Source: Opitutia bacterium UBA5964 (GTDB lineage: Bacteria; Verrucomicrobiota; Verrucomicrobiia; Opitutales; Coraliomargaritaceae). From it: a stretch of 8,050 nucleotides of DNA. The notes beneath the pieces are model-generated. The model saw only the letters and a list, made by a program, of their open reading frames with translations, had not been told where the DNA came from and ran no database searches. A program made the translations under genes and the position numbers. Positions 1-6,771 of the stretch are shown here, in pieces (the first letter of the stretch is position 1; each line of letters begins with the position of its first letter). The stretch covers positions 1 through 8,050 of the forward strand of contig DJBY01000102.1 in the NCBI GenBank assembly GCA_002430605.1, given 5' to 3'.

Positions 1-2462
1 GCTTTCAAATGCTGAATACGCTCTTCGATCGTGCCTTGCGTAATCATACGATACACGAACACCCGCTTGTGCTGACCAATCCGGTGCACGCGATCCACTG
101 CTTGACTCTCCACCGCAGGATTCCACCAAGGATCAAGCAAGAATACATAATCCGCCGCGTGTAGAGTAATGCCCGTCCCGCCAGCTCGCAGACTCACTAG
201 AATCACCGCAGGCCCCGCCTTCGTTTGAAAAGTCTCCACTGGCTTCGCGCGATTCTTCGTGTGCCCCGTCAACTCCAGTAGATTCACATCAGGGAACTCT
301 GCTTGAATCAACGGCTTTACCCGCTTCAATAACTGCACAAACTGGCTAAAGATCACAACCTTACCGGCGCCTGTACCAGTCAAAGCCTCACCTAATTTAG
401 TGAGTAACATTTGAATCTTACCGCTCTGCATCGGGTCGATGTCCAGATCAGGAATCAAGCCAGGATCGCAACAAGCTTGCCGCAAACGAGTCAACAGTGT
501 AAAGAAATTGATTGAACTCGACTGCATTGCGACCTGCAAATCGTCGCCCATTTGCTCACGTCCCTTGTTCAGTAAGCCCTCATAAACCTGACGCTGTATC
601 TCAGTAATCGGACAAATCAAATCCATCTCCACTTTTGGCGGCAGATCGTTGCCGACCTTGTCCTTCTTGCGGCGCAGTAAGAACGGTGCTATTTGTTTAC
701 GCAAGGTTTGCTCTAGGGTCTTGCGCACCGAAAGGTCTGGCGAAGTAGCCGCATCTTCGAAGCGACGACGCGAACCCAATAAGCCCGGCATGATGAAGCG
801 GAACAAGGTCCACACATCCAGCAAGCGATTCTCAATCGGCGTACCCGTCAGCGCGAGGCGACACTTTGCACGGATCGCGCAACAAGCATGCGTTACCTTC
901 GCTTCGGGATTTTTAATCTGCTGCGCCTCATCCAGCACCGCATAGCCGAATTCGGTGCCCTCCAATAAATGTTTATGCCGGCGCAGTTGCGTATAGCTCG
1001 CGATCCACAACTTCGGCCCCCTCCCCGAAGGCACCTCAAATGTTTCGCCGCTGCGCAGCACCGCTATATCCAAATGCGGATACCACTGCTTCACCTCATT
1101 CTCCCACACTGGCACCACACTGGCAGGGCATACGATTAAGCTATCCTTCCCCTCAAATGGATAGGCATTCAACAGTGTCAAAATCTGCAGCGTCTTGCCC
1201 AGACCCATCTCATCAGCCAACAAACCATGGCAGCTGTGTGCGCGCAGATTCGCCATCCAGCGCACCCCGTGTGCTTGATAAGGACGTAGGAAATCAGGCA
1301 ACGCCACTTCACTGGGATCCGGTTCCAACAGCTCCCCAAACTCAGCCTGTTCCGGCTCTAGCGTCGCCCGCCACTCTTGCAGCTCTTGCTCCAAGTCTAG
1401 CTCCGCACCACGCTCACCAAATAGCGAAAACACCATATAACGCGGCCAAGTTTGCGCTGCCTCCGATCCAGTAGCCGCCGCCACACGCCACTCCGCCAGC
1501 GCCTCAGTTTGTTCCTCGGCAATATGCACCAGCCCGAGCCCCTTCACAATATGCGTGCCACGCCCCGCCTTCGCCAAGCGCTCAGCATCTTCGGGATCGA
1601 GCCAGCGTTTACCCAACTTTAAACGCCAATCCACACGTATCTCAGCCTTACCAGCCGATTCAACGCGGCCAATAAGCTTCACCTGCTGCACACCCTTCGC
1701 CAAGCTCTGCGCATCCAGATCGAGATCTAGATAACCAAAAATATTCTCCCAACGCTTGCGCGTATGCGAGAAAAACGGCGCAATCCGCTCTGGGTCATGC
1801 ATTAAAAAGTGATTCGAATCGCGACGAAATGTGAATCCGACCTCCTTGGCCAAGGCCGTCAGCCGCACCAAGATCTCGCGCTCCGAACTCGACGTCTTAG
1901 CGCCCTCGGCCTGAAACGCCGACTCACGCGAAAAATCAGGATTCACCCAATACGCCGTCATTCGCAGGCCCGTACTAAGCCCCTCCAAACGCGGGGTCAA
2001 GCGACGGACTGGTGGCTCTTCTGATTGCTTCGCGTTTACTTTTGAGCCCTGCTTGTTAGCCAACGCCGCCGCCAATATCGCGACATCCTCAGGGTTGGGC
2101 TTAGGTTCCGGCACATAAGGCAGCGGATCGATTTCGTCCGCGATCAGCTCCTCAATTTCATACAGCCCACCGACGGCGACCGCATCGCCAAGCGCATCGT
2201 CCTCGGTCGAACAGCGTACCATCGGCCCCTGCGCACCCCACTCAATTACTACATAGCAGGTGTCTTTACGCGTGAAGGCACAATTAATGATTGCGTCTTG
2301 GTCCGCCAACTCGACCCCCGAAATCTGCCCCTTTCGATAGATCTCGCGTCCGCGTCGCAGTGCCTCTTTGGAGAAGAAAGTCTCCCAATCGAGTGCCACG
2401 TTTTCGAACCACACTTCAAGGGCGGCTTGATTATAAACACGACTGGATGCACGGGCAGACAT
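1..2462 (-). CDS. SNF2-family DEAD/DEAH-box helicase, C-terminus cut by window edge
   Basis: The open frame runs from ATG at 2462 through 820 codons to the left edge with no stop; only a short C-terminal tail should be missing. The protein is an SNF2 (superfamily 2) ATPase that should translocate on double-stranded DNA and remodel protein-DNA complexes; its bacterial role is not known. The core begins near residue 395 (PDFLRPYQAHGVRWM). Motif I is DEMGLGKT at 417-424 (Lys423 binds ATP phosphate), motif II is DEAQ at 511-514, motif III is LALTGTPIEN, motif V is SLRAGGTGITL, and motif VI is DRVHRIGQ at 790-797 with the arginine finger at 794. The first 390 residues resemble the N-terminal extension of bacterial SNF2 proteins. 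They include a stretch placed like a SWIM zinc finger (around RCSTEDDALGDAV) without the usual cysteine and histidine ligands. An in-frame TAA lies seven codons upstream of the ATG, so the start is well bounded. No Shine-Dalgarno is seen. Confidence 0.95.
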   Translation of the reverse strand, partial: MSARASSRVYNQAALEVWFENVALDWETFFSKEALRRGREIYRKGQISGVELADQDAIINCAFTRKDTCYVVIEWGAQGPMVRCSTEDDALGDAVAVGGLYEIEELIADEIDPLPYVPEPKPNPEDVAILAAALANKQGSKVNAKQSEEPPVRRLTPRLEGLSTGLRMTAYWVNPDFSRESAFQAEGAKTSSSEREILVRLTALAKEVGFTFRRDSNHFLMHDPERIAPFFSHTRKRWENIFGYLDLDLDAQSLAKGVQQVKLIGRVESAGKAEIRVDWRLKLGKRWLDPEDAERLAKAGRGTHIVKGLGLVHIAEEQTEALAEWRVAAATGSEAAQTWPRYMVFSLFGERGAELDLEQELQEWRATLEPEQAEFGELLEPDPSEVALPDFLRPYQAHGVRWMANLRAHSCHGLLADEMGLGKTLQILTLLNAYPFEGKDSLIVCPASVVPVWENEVKQWYPHLDIAVLRSGETFEVPSGRGPKLWIASYTQLRRHKHLLEGTEFGYAVLDEAQQIKNPEAKVTHACCAIRAKCRLALTGTPIENRLLDVWTLFRFIMPGLLGSRRRFEDAATSPDLSVRKTLEQTLRKQIAPFLLRRKKDKVGNDLPPKVEMDLICPITEIQRQVYEGLLNKGREQMGDDLQVAMQSSSINFFTLLTRLRQACCDPGLIPDLDIDPMQSGKIQMLLTKLGEALTGTGAGKVVIFSQFVQLLKRVKPLIQAEFPDVNLLELTGHTKNRAKPVETFQTKAGPAVILVSLRAGGTGITLHAADYVFLLDPWWNPAVESQAVDRVHRIGQHKRVFVYRMITQGTIEERIQHLK

Positions 2463-2482
2463 AGAGCGATGATGAACCAGGG

Positions 2483-2512
2483 ATTATAGCTCTTTTAAAA
2501 ATTCCGTCGCAA
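2483..2512 (-). promoter_or_regulatory. Sigma70-type promoter of the SNF2 helicase gene
   Basis: On the minus strand a perfect TATAAT (2488 down to 2483) lies 18 bp downstream of TTGCGA (2512 down to 2507), a four-of-six match to the -35 consensus. Transcription would start near 2476 and give a leader of only about 14 nt before the ATG at 2462, in keeping with the lack of a ribosome binding site. It was identified by eye; a start-site map would confirm it. Confidence 0.55.
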
Positions 2513-2553
2513 GGACATTTGCGGTGATTTATTAAAATGGGTGTTGTTCTTTG

Positions 2554-2668
2554 CTAAGTTAGCCCAGAGGCGTGTGCCTCGGCGTAGCGTAACCTGGTCT
2601 CGCTCCTGCCAGCTTTGCGAGGGTGACAACCTTGGAACGTTTGCGCTACGCCATTTCGGCAGACTTAG
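2554..2668. repeat. Nested inverted repeat, possible structured RNA or REP/MITE-like element
   Basis: Several complementary arms nest in 115 bp. The outer arm CTAAGT (2554-2559) pairs with ACTTAG (2663-2668) and continues with GCC (2562-2564) against GGC (2658-2660). Inside it a small hairpin has GAGGC (2567-2571), loop GTGT, and GCCTC (2576-2580). Next to that GGCGTAGCG (2581-2589) pairs perfectly with CGCTACGCC (2644-2652) and extends by TAA against TTG with one wobble. At the core CTCGC (2599-2603) pairs with GCGAG (2617-2621). The result is a closing stem around a short hairpin and a long arm. The pairing is symmetric, so the strand cannot be assigned. There is no obvious flanking target-site duplication. 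It could be an expressed structured RNA or a dispersed palindromic repeat; one copy cannot decide this. Confidence 0.55.
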
Positions 2669-2797
2669 ACTGATCAAATAAATGCGCCGCGGCCTAGCTA
2701 AGCACTCATCCATGTTTTAAGGCTGGGCTCAATCAGTTCCCATAAAAATATAACTTCCCACTTCACACTTTCGGATTCCCCGTCTAAAAGCCTCTGA

Positions 2798-3886
2798 ATG
2801 GACAGCGCCCTATTTGACTACCACCTCCCAATGGAACGCATCGCACAAGAGCCCGCCGCTCAGCGCGATGCCTCACGGCTGATGGTGGTAGATCGCAAGA
2901 CCCGCCAAATCACACACACGACGTTCGCTCAAATCGGCGACCATCTGCCCGCCAACGCCCGCTTCTTTCGCAATAACGCGGCAGTGCTCAAGGCTCGCAT
3001 CTTTGGTCAGCGACCTAGCGGCGGCAAAGTCGAATGCCTGCTGCTACAGCCCGCGGAAGACGCCATCACCTGGTGGTGCCTGCTACGTCCTGGCAAAAAG
3101 ACCCTGCAAGTCGGCATCTTCGGCATCGACGGCGAATACAGCGCTGAAGTGCTCAACGCCGGCGAAAATGGCAACTACCGCGTGCGCTTCTACCCCGTGC
3201 GCGACGAGTCCGTGACCGAGCTTTCCGAGCGGCTCGGCATTATGCCCCTGCCGCCCTATATCGAACGTACGATCGACGACCCGCGCCGCGCCAACGACAA
3301 CGAGCGCTACCAGACCGTCTACGCCGATTATAACAAACGCGTCGCCGTAGCTGCGCCCACTGCCGGCCTCCACTTTACACCCGATCTCATCGCTCGCCTC
3401 GAAGCACGCGGTGCTCAATTTCACGATCTTACCCTGCAAGTCGGCATCGGCACCTTCCACCCCATTCAGGTCGACAACATCCTTGATCACAACATCCACC
3501 ACGAGTGGTATGAGATTCCCGCCGCCGTCTTTGAATCGCTCCAGCAAGCCAGCCCAGGCCCTCGTGTGGCGGTCGGCACCACCTCCGTGCGTTCGATCGA
3601 AGACGCGATGCGGCGCACCCGAAGCGCACCCGAAACTTGCCTGACTCCAACTGGATCCGTGCAGGCCGAGGCCGACATCTTCATCTACCCACCTGCCCGC
3701 CTTGAGGCGGTGGATGCGCTGATTACCAACTTCCACCTGCCGAAATCGACCCTTCTCTGTCTCGTTTCGGCATTTTTGAGTCCCGGCGACGAACGGGGCA
3801 TTGAATGGTTATTGGCACTTTACGCCGAGGCTATTGAGCATAATTATAACTTCTATAGCTATGGCGACGCCATGCTCATTGTATAG
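2798..3886 (+). CDS. queA: S-adenosylmethionine:tRNA ribosyltransferase-isomerase
   Basis: QueA moves the ribosyl part of S-adenosylmethionine onto 7-aminomethyl-7-deazaguanine at position 34 of tRNAs with GUN anticodons, making epoxyqueuosine; it acts in the cytoplasm. The 362 residues match the family's usual length of about 350 and are collinear from end to end. Conserved stretches are FDYHLP near the N-terminus, MPLPPYI (149-155), YQTVYA (171-176), AAPTAGLHFT (185-194), VAVGTTSVRS (257-266), TNFHLPKSTL (310-319) and YSYGDAML (353-360). One departure: where most family members have N(D/N)TRV before the ARL segment, this protein reads RNNAAV (58-63). I believe related Verrucomicrobiota share this, from memory only. 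The ATG at 2798 is the natural start because FDYxLP lies right after it. No other queuosine gene is in view. A 68-bp gap without a clear hairpin follows, so read-through into the sigma gene is possible. Confidence 0.96.
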   Translation: MDSALFDYHLPMERIAQEPAAQRDASRLMVVDRKTRQITHTTFAQIGDHLPANARFFRNNAAVLKARIFGQRPSGGKVECLLLQPAEDAITWWCLLRPGKKTLQVGIFGIDGEYSAEVLNAGENGNYRVRFYPVRDESVTELSERLGIMPLPPYIERTIDDPRRANDNERYQTVYADYNKRVAVAAPTAGLHFTPDLIARLEARGAQFHDLTLQVGIGTFHPIQVDNILDHNIHHEWYEIPAAVFESLQQASPGPRVAVGTTSVRSIEDAMRRTRSAPETCLTPTGSVQAEADIFIYPPARLEAVDALITNFHLPKSTLLCLVSAFLSPGDERGIEWLLALYAEAIEHNYNFYSYGDAMLIV

Positions 3887-3954
3887 CCCCTCCATCACCC
3901 AAAATTCTACCGCCTCATTTTTTTTCGGAATAAGCGACGATCGATTCCACTCAC

Positions 3955-4479
3955 ATGACCACAGAATCCAATTTGAACTTCGAAGAAATAGTGAGTGCCT
4001 ACTACCAACCGCTCTATCGTTTCGGCTACAGTCTAGCCAAAAACGAGCATGAGGCGGGCGACTTAGCCCAACAGGCCTTTTTCATATATGCTGAAAAAGG
4101 CGATTCGTTGCGCGACAAATCCAAGGTTAAGTCCTGGTTGTTCACCACTCTTTACCGCGAATTTCTACGCCGCCGCCGTAAAGAAGCCCGTATCGATAGC
4201 TACGAGCCCGAAATGCTCGAAAATCTCGGCGGCTCGGTTGAGCCCTATGTGCGCCGCACCATGGATGGTAATCTCGCCGTCGAAGCCCTCGAAGAAGTCG
4301 ATGCCATCTACCGCGAGCCAGTCGCCCTCTTCTATCTCAAAGATCTTTCTTATAAAGAAATTGCCGAAATTCTCGACGTGCCCATTGGCACAATCATGTC
4401 ACGGCTCTCTCGCGGCAAAGCGCAGCTCCGCGAGATCTTTAAACGTAAAGAATCCGAAACTTCGGCCAACACCCTTTAA
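3955..4479 (+). CDS. ECF-type RNA polymerase sigma factor (sigma70 family)
   Basis: This 174-residue protein has the two-domain plan of extracytoplasmic-function sigma factors. Region 2 (about 11-75) contains DLAQQAF (36-42) and the WLFTTLYREFLRRRR segment (61-74), which binds core polymerase and melts the -10. Region 4 (about 105-160) has EPVALFYLKDLSYKEIAEIL followed by the recognition helix around PIGTIMSRLSRGKAQL, which reads the -35. Regions 1 and 3 are absent, and there is no extra C-terminal domain. It would direct polymerase to a small regulon in response to a signal relayed by the protein encoded 3 nt downstream. The ATG gives a normal N-terminus. The 68 bp upstream hold a run of eight T but no convincing promoter, and a search for an ECF-like self-promoter (GGAATA at 3927) failed because its -10 would fall on the start codon. 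Confidence 0.93.
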   Translation: MTTESNLNFEEIVSAYYQPLYRFGYSLAKNEHEAGDLAQQAFFIYAEKGDSLRDKSKVKSWLFTTLYREFLRRRRKEARIDSYEPEMLENLGGSVEPYVRRTMDGNLAVEALEEVDAIYREPVALFYLKDLSYKEIAEILDVPIGTIMSRLSRGKAQLREIFKRKESETSANTL

Positions 4480-4482
4480 GCT

Positions 4483-5370
4483 ATGGACCGCGAAGAAGCA
4501 CAAAATATTCTCCAGCTCTGCCGTCCCGACAACGCCGAAGACCGCAACGACCCACTGATTGCAGAAGCACTCGAACGACTCAAGTTGGACGCCGAACTGC
4601 GTACTTGGTTTGATGAGCAACAGGCGCTCGATACCAAAATTAGCGACGACCTCAACCGTATCGAACCGCCCGCCGATCTCTATGCAACCATCTTGGTCGG
4701 CATGCGTGCCAACGCCGTTCAGTCCGAGCTATTAATCGGCAACGAGGCCGAAGACGTCGAGCAAGACCACCACACCATCCGTTTTCCGCATCCCGAGAAT
4801 AGCTCCGACCATCGCTCTGGGTTCCGACCATGGATGGGGATTGCCGCAATCTTTGCCATAGCCGGAGTCGCCCTCGTGCTACCTCGCAGTGAAGCGCCGA
4901 TGCAACTGGCCAACAGCGATCAACCCGCAGCAGGTGCAACGCCCATCATCGCCACCGCAGGTGTGCCGAATATGATCGAATTCCTCGCTCAACAAATCAG
5001 CGAGTTCAACGTCTCGAAATTCGACAAACGCGGCGAACAAGTCGGCGAGTTACAAAGCCACCTTGCCAGCACAGGGATGCCGAACCCAGCACATATCCCA
5101 CAGCAGCTCGAACAGCTTGCCACGATCGGTTGCGTCACCTTCGACTACGATGGCACGAAGCTGAGCATGATTTGCTTCAAGAACGGCCAAGTCTATCACT
5201 TGATCACCGTGGATAAGGCACGTGTGCCCAACGACTGCACCCCTTGCAATGGCCAGAAAAGCAAAGTTTTTGAGGCGAAGCAACAAGCCTTCAAAGTATG
5301 GGGCGAAGGCGAACAAGTCTTTATTCTCACCACACAAGGCACCGAAGAGGACCTTGCCGATTTTATCTAA
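4483..5370 (+). CDS. Single-pass membrane protein, probable anti-sigma factor
   Basis: This gene starts 3 nt after the sigma factor stop codon, which implies translational coupling. The 295-residue product has a cytoplasmic part (1-115), one membrane segment (about 117-134, WMGIAAIFAIAGVALVL) and an extracytoplasmic part (135-295). The N-terminal part, with an acidic helix and the stretch DAELRTWFDEQQALD followed by an EPPADLYATIL segment, resembles the N-termini of anti-sigma proteins of Verrucomicrobiota and Planctomycetota as I recall them. It lacks the HxxxCxxC zinc motif of ZAS anti-sigma factors; its only cysteine is Cys13. The outer part has a conserved-looking core (IGCVTFDYDGTKLSMICF, 215-232) and a CxxC at 252-255, so four cysteines lie outside the membrane. 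Redox or ligand sensing is possible but unproven. The role is inferred mainly from gene order and topology. Confidence 0.8.
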   Translation: MDREEAQNILQLCRPDNAEDRNDPLIAEALERLKLDAELRTWFDEQQALDTKISDDLNRIEPPADLYATILVGMRANAVQSELLIGNEAEDVEQDHHTIRFPHPENSSDHRSGFRPWMGIAAIFAIAGVALVLPRSEAPMQLANSDQPAAGATPIIATAGVPNMIEFLAQQISEFNVSKFDKRGEQVGELQSHLASTGMPNPAHIPQQLEQLATIGCVTFDYDGTKLSMICFKNGQVYHLITVDKARVPNDCTPCNGQKSKVFEAKQQAFKVWGEGEQVFILTTQGTEEDLADFI

Positions 5371-5379
5371 AATACGACT

Positions 5380-5949
5380 ATGACCAAACCACTACTCCTC
5401 ACCCTCGCCTTTGCAATCAGCAGCGTCTACGCCACTGCAGAAGTCGAAATCTACAAAATCGACCCAACGCACTCATCGGTCAAATTCAGCATCCGACACT
5501 TCGTTTCCAAAACTACCGGATCATTTAATCAATTCGAAGGCACACTCATCGTCGATCGTGACGACCTGAGCAACAGCAGCGTCGAAGCGATTATCACTGT
5601 GCCCTCGGTGAACACCGCCAATAAAAAGCGCGACACTCATCTACAGCAGGACGATTACTTTGCTGCCGAGAAACACCCACTCATTACTTTCAAATCAACC
5701 CACTGGGCAAAGACCGACAACAAGGACAGCTTCAAAGTAACGGGTCATCTCACCATGCTCGAAACCACCAAAGAAGTAATACTCGACGTCGATCTCTTAG
5801 GCTTCGGCCCAGGCATGAAGGGGGCACAGCTTTCCGGCTGGGAAGCCACCACACAAATCGATCGCACCGAATGGGGCATCCTTGGCGGCAAGCCCGCTGT
5901 AGGCGCAGAGGTCGACATCACGATCAACATCGAAGCGGTCAAGCAGTAA
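5380..5949 (+). CDS. Secreted YceI-family lipocalin-like protein
   Basis: This 189-residue protein has a signal peptide (1-20) ending in ATA, a good signal peptidase I site, followed by a full-length YceI domain (about 22-188). Family marks are IDPTHSSVKFSIRH (27-40), the TTGSFNQFEGTL segment, the DDYFAAEKHPLITFKS strand pair, and the closing GAEVDITINIEAV. YceI proteins form a beta-barrel that binds long isoprenoid chains in some members; physiological roles vary and are often tied to alkaline, acid or envelope stress. The gene begins 9 nt after the anti-sigma stop codon, so it is very likely in the same operon and may be a target or partner of that signalling pair. The start has no Shine-Dalgarno, and the signal peptide begins right at the ATG. 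No cysteine or lipobox is present, so it should be a soluble periplasmic protein. Confidence 0.93.
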   Translation: MTKPLLLTLAFAISSVYATAEVEIYKIDPTHSSVKFSIRHFVSKTTGSFNQFEGTLIVDRDDLSNSSVEAIITVPSVNTANKKRDTHLQQDDYFAAEKHPLITFKSTHWAKTDNKDSFKVTGHLTMLETTKEVILDVDLLGFGPGMKGAQLSGWEATTQIDRTEWGILGGKPAVGAEVDITINIEAVKQ

Positions 5950-5976
5950 GCGATCCACACGATTGAATGGTATGAA

Positions 5977-5990
5977 TTGAGCTTGCTCAA
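5977..5990 (+). terminator. Short hairpin after the YceI gene, weak terminator candidate
   Basis: TTGAG (5977-5981) pairs with CTCAA (5986-5990) around a CTTG loop, a tetraloop known to be stable in RNA when closed by G-C as here. It lies 27 nt after the stop codon of the YceI gene. There is no T-tract, so termination would need Rho or another factor; it may only protect the 3' end. Confidence 0.3.
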
Positions 5991-6002
5991 CGCCGCATTA
6001 AA

Positions 6003-6041
6003 CTGGCCACGCCCACCCTGACGATGCGCGGGCTTTGCCAG
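6003..6041. other. Two-part stem-loop in the convergent intergenic region
   Basis: CTGGC (6003-6007) pairs with GCCAG (6037-6041), and after a 3-by-3 internal loop GCCC (6011-6014) pairs with GGGC (6030-6033). Read on the minus strand, the stem is followed by TTTAAT, a poor T-tract, so it could be a weak terminator for the HNH gene. No reading frame lies here. Confidence 0.3.
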
Positions 6042-6054
6042 TAATGTCGTACTA

Positions 6055-6077
6055 CTTGAACGTTTCCAAAGTTCAAG
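6055..6077. other. Inverted repeat just downstream of the HNH gene
   Basis: CTTGAAC (6055-6061) and GTTCAAG (6071-6077) form a perfect 7-bp inverted repeat around a 9-nt loop, 7 bp past the HNH stop codon on the minus strand. It lacks a T-run on either side. It could act as a two-way 3' end structure or as an operator-like palindrome; neither is shown. Confidence 0.35.
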
Positions 6078-6084
6078 ACTGCGC

Positions 6085-6687
6085 TCAAGCCTTCTGCTTC
6101 AATTGAATAAAACGCTCCCAGTCGGCATCGAATTTTTGATCGATTAACGAGCTAATAAAAGGCCGCCAACGTGGGCGCTCTGGCTTCTTCATTAGAGGCA
6201 TACTCGCTTGATGTGGCAGACGATTCGCCTTGCGGGTGTTACACGGAATGCACGAAGTCACGATATTCTCCCACGACGTGCGCCCGCCTTTCGCACGCGG
6301 GATCACGTGATCCATATTCAATTTATGGTCTGGGAAATCGTTGCCGCAATATTGGCAGCGATAGTGATCGCGCTCAAAAAGATTATCCCGCGTAAAGCGG
6401 ACTTCCTGCACCGGCAACTTATCGTAGCTGCGTAGCAGTAATACCTTCGGCACCCGCACACGCAGCCGCACGGTTTGCACATAGGCTTCATTGTCCTCGG
6501 GTGCCGCTGCTGCGGATTGCTCCAACCACTGCATGCAATCCATCACTTGGAAGCTGCCATCGCCCGTACGGATGACTTGCGCATGGTCTTGCAATAAGAG
6601 GCCAAAAGCACGCTGAACACGGACGATGTTGACTGCTTGCCACAGTCGGTTCAGAACGAGTACTTTATATGTAAGGCCAGTGCCCAT
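6085..6687 (-). CDS. HNH endonuclease family protein
   Basis: With the start at 6687 the protein has 200 residues; a start at 6720 would add 11. I prefer 6687 because family members begin close to the YKVLVLNRLWQAVN segment and because a promoter at 6700-6727 would begin transcription downstream of the upper ATG. The N-terminal half (1-100) is the conserved region that precedes the HNH module in this widespread family. The HNH module spans about 103-156: CQYC (111-114), the MDH pair with catalytic His127, GG at 134-135, Asn141, then CIPCN (146-150). The two CxxC pairs should hold a structural zinc, and the beta-beta-alpha metal site is intact, so the protein should be able to cut or nick DNA. 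No methylase, integrase or toxin partner is adjacent. The cellular role of this stand-alone family is not known to me. Confidence 0.9.
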   Translation of the reverse strand: MGTGLTYKVLVLNRLWQAVNIVRVQRAFGLLLQDHAQVIRTGDGSFQVMDCMQWLEQSAAAAPEDNEAYVQTVRLRVRVPKVLLLRSYDKLPVQEVRFTRDNLFERDHYRCQYCGNDFPDHKLNMDHVIPRAKGGRTSWENIVTSCIPCNTRKANRLPHQASMPLMKKPERPRWRPFISSLIDQKFDADWERFIQLKQKA

Positions 6688-6699
6688 CTGGGTTATAAG

Positions 6700-6727
6700 G
6701 CCATAGCAACTATCCCACAACTGTCAA
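6700..6727 (-). promoter_or_regulatory. Sigma70-type promoter of the HNH gene
   Basis: On the minus strand a perfect TTGACA (6727 down to 6722) stands 16 bp upstream of TATGGC (6705 down to 6700), a partial -10 match. A TATAAC further on (6697 down to 6692) is a better -10 but sits 24 bp away, too far. Transcription would begin near 6693, a few bases before the ATG at 6687, giving an almost leaderless message and arguing against the upper ATG at 6720. Confidence 0.45.
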
Positions 6728-6771
6728 ACTAGTTCCAGCCACCCGACCATGGCGACAGCATCACCGCCAGA

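Larger units (their letters stand above)
2463..2797. other. Divergent intergenic region between the helicase gene and queA
   Basis: This 335-bp gap separates the two divergent genes. It holds the helicase promoter at its left end and the nested inverted repeat at 2554-2668. On the queA side there is a TATAAC box at 2749-2754, roughly 40 bp before the queA ATG, but no recognisable -35 at 16-18 bp spacing, so I call no queA promoter. The stretch 2669-2797 is otherwise AT-rich with no hairpin or reading frame I would support. A 72-codon minus-strand frame (2713 to 2495) spans the palindromes and is probably chance. Confidence 0.6.

Noticed and set aside
1040..1474. A 144-codon plus-strand frame inside the helicase gene
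   Set aside because: The opposite strand encodes the helicase motif I region without interruption; this frame is low-complexity Pro/Ser/Ala/His and has no family signature.
2495..2713. A 72-codon minus-strand reading frame upstream of the helicase gene
   Set aside because: It runs across the nested palindrome, has no ribosome binding site or recognisable motif, and its composition (many Arg, Ser, Leu) is typical of translated non-coding sequence.
3083..3736. A 217-codon frame antisense to queA
   Set aside because: It is fully inside queA, whose protein is unmistakable; long antisense frames are common in GC-biased codons, and this one shows no domain.
3917..3925. The T-run after queA as an intrinsic terminator
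   Set aside because: No GC-rich stem lies directly before it, so it is only a homopolymer run.
3927..3954. A possible self-regulated ECF promoter (GGAATA box) before the sigma gene
   Set aside because: The matching -10 element at 16-bp spacing would fall on bases 3949-3954 and put the transcription start inside the coding region.
6688..6720. An 11-residue N-terminal extension of the HNH protein
   Set aside because: The likely promoter would start transcription downstream of this ATG, and family members begin near the internal methionine.
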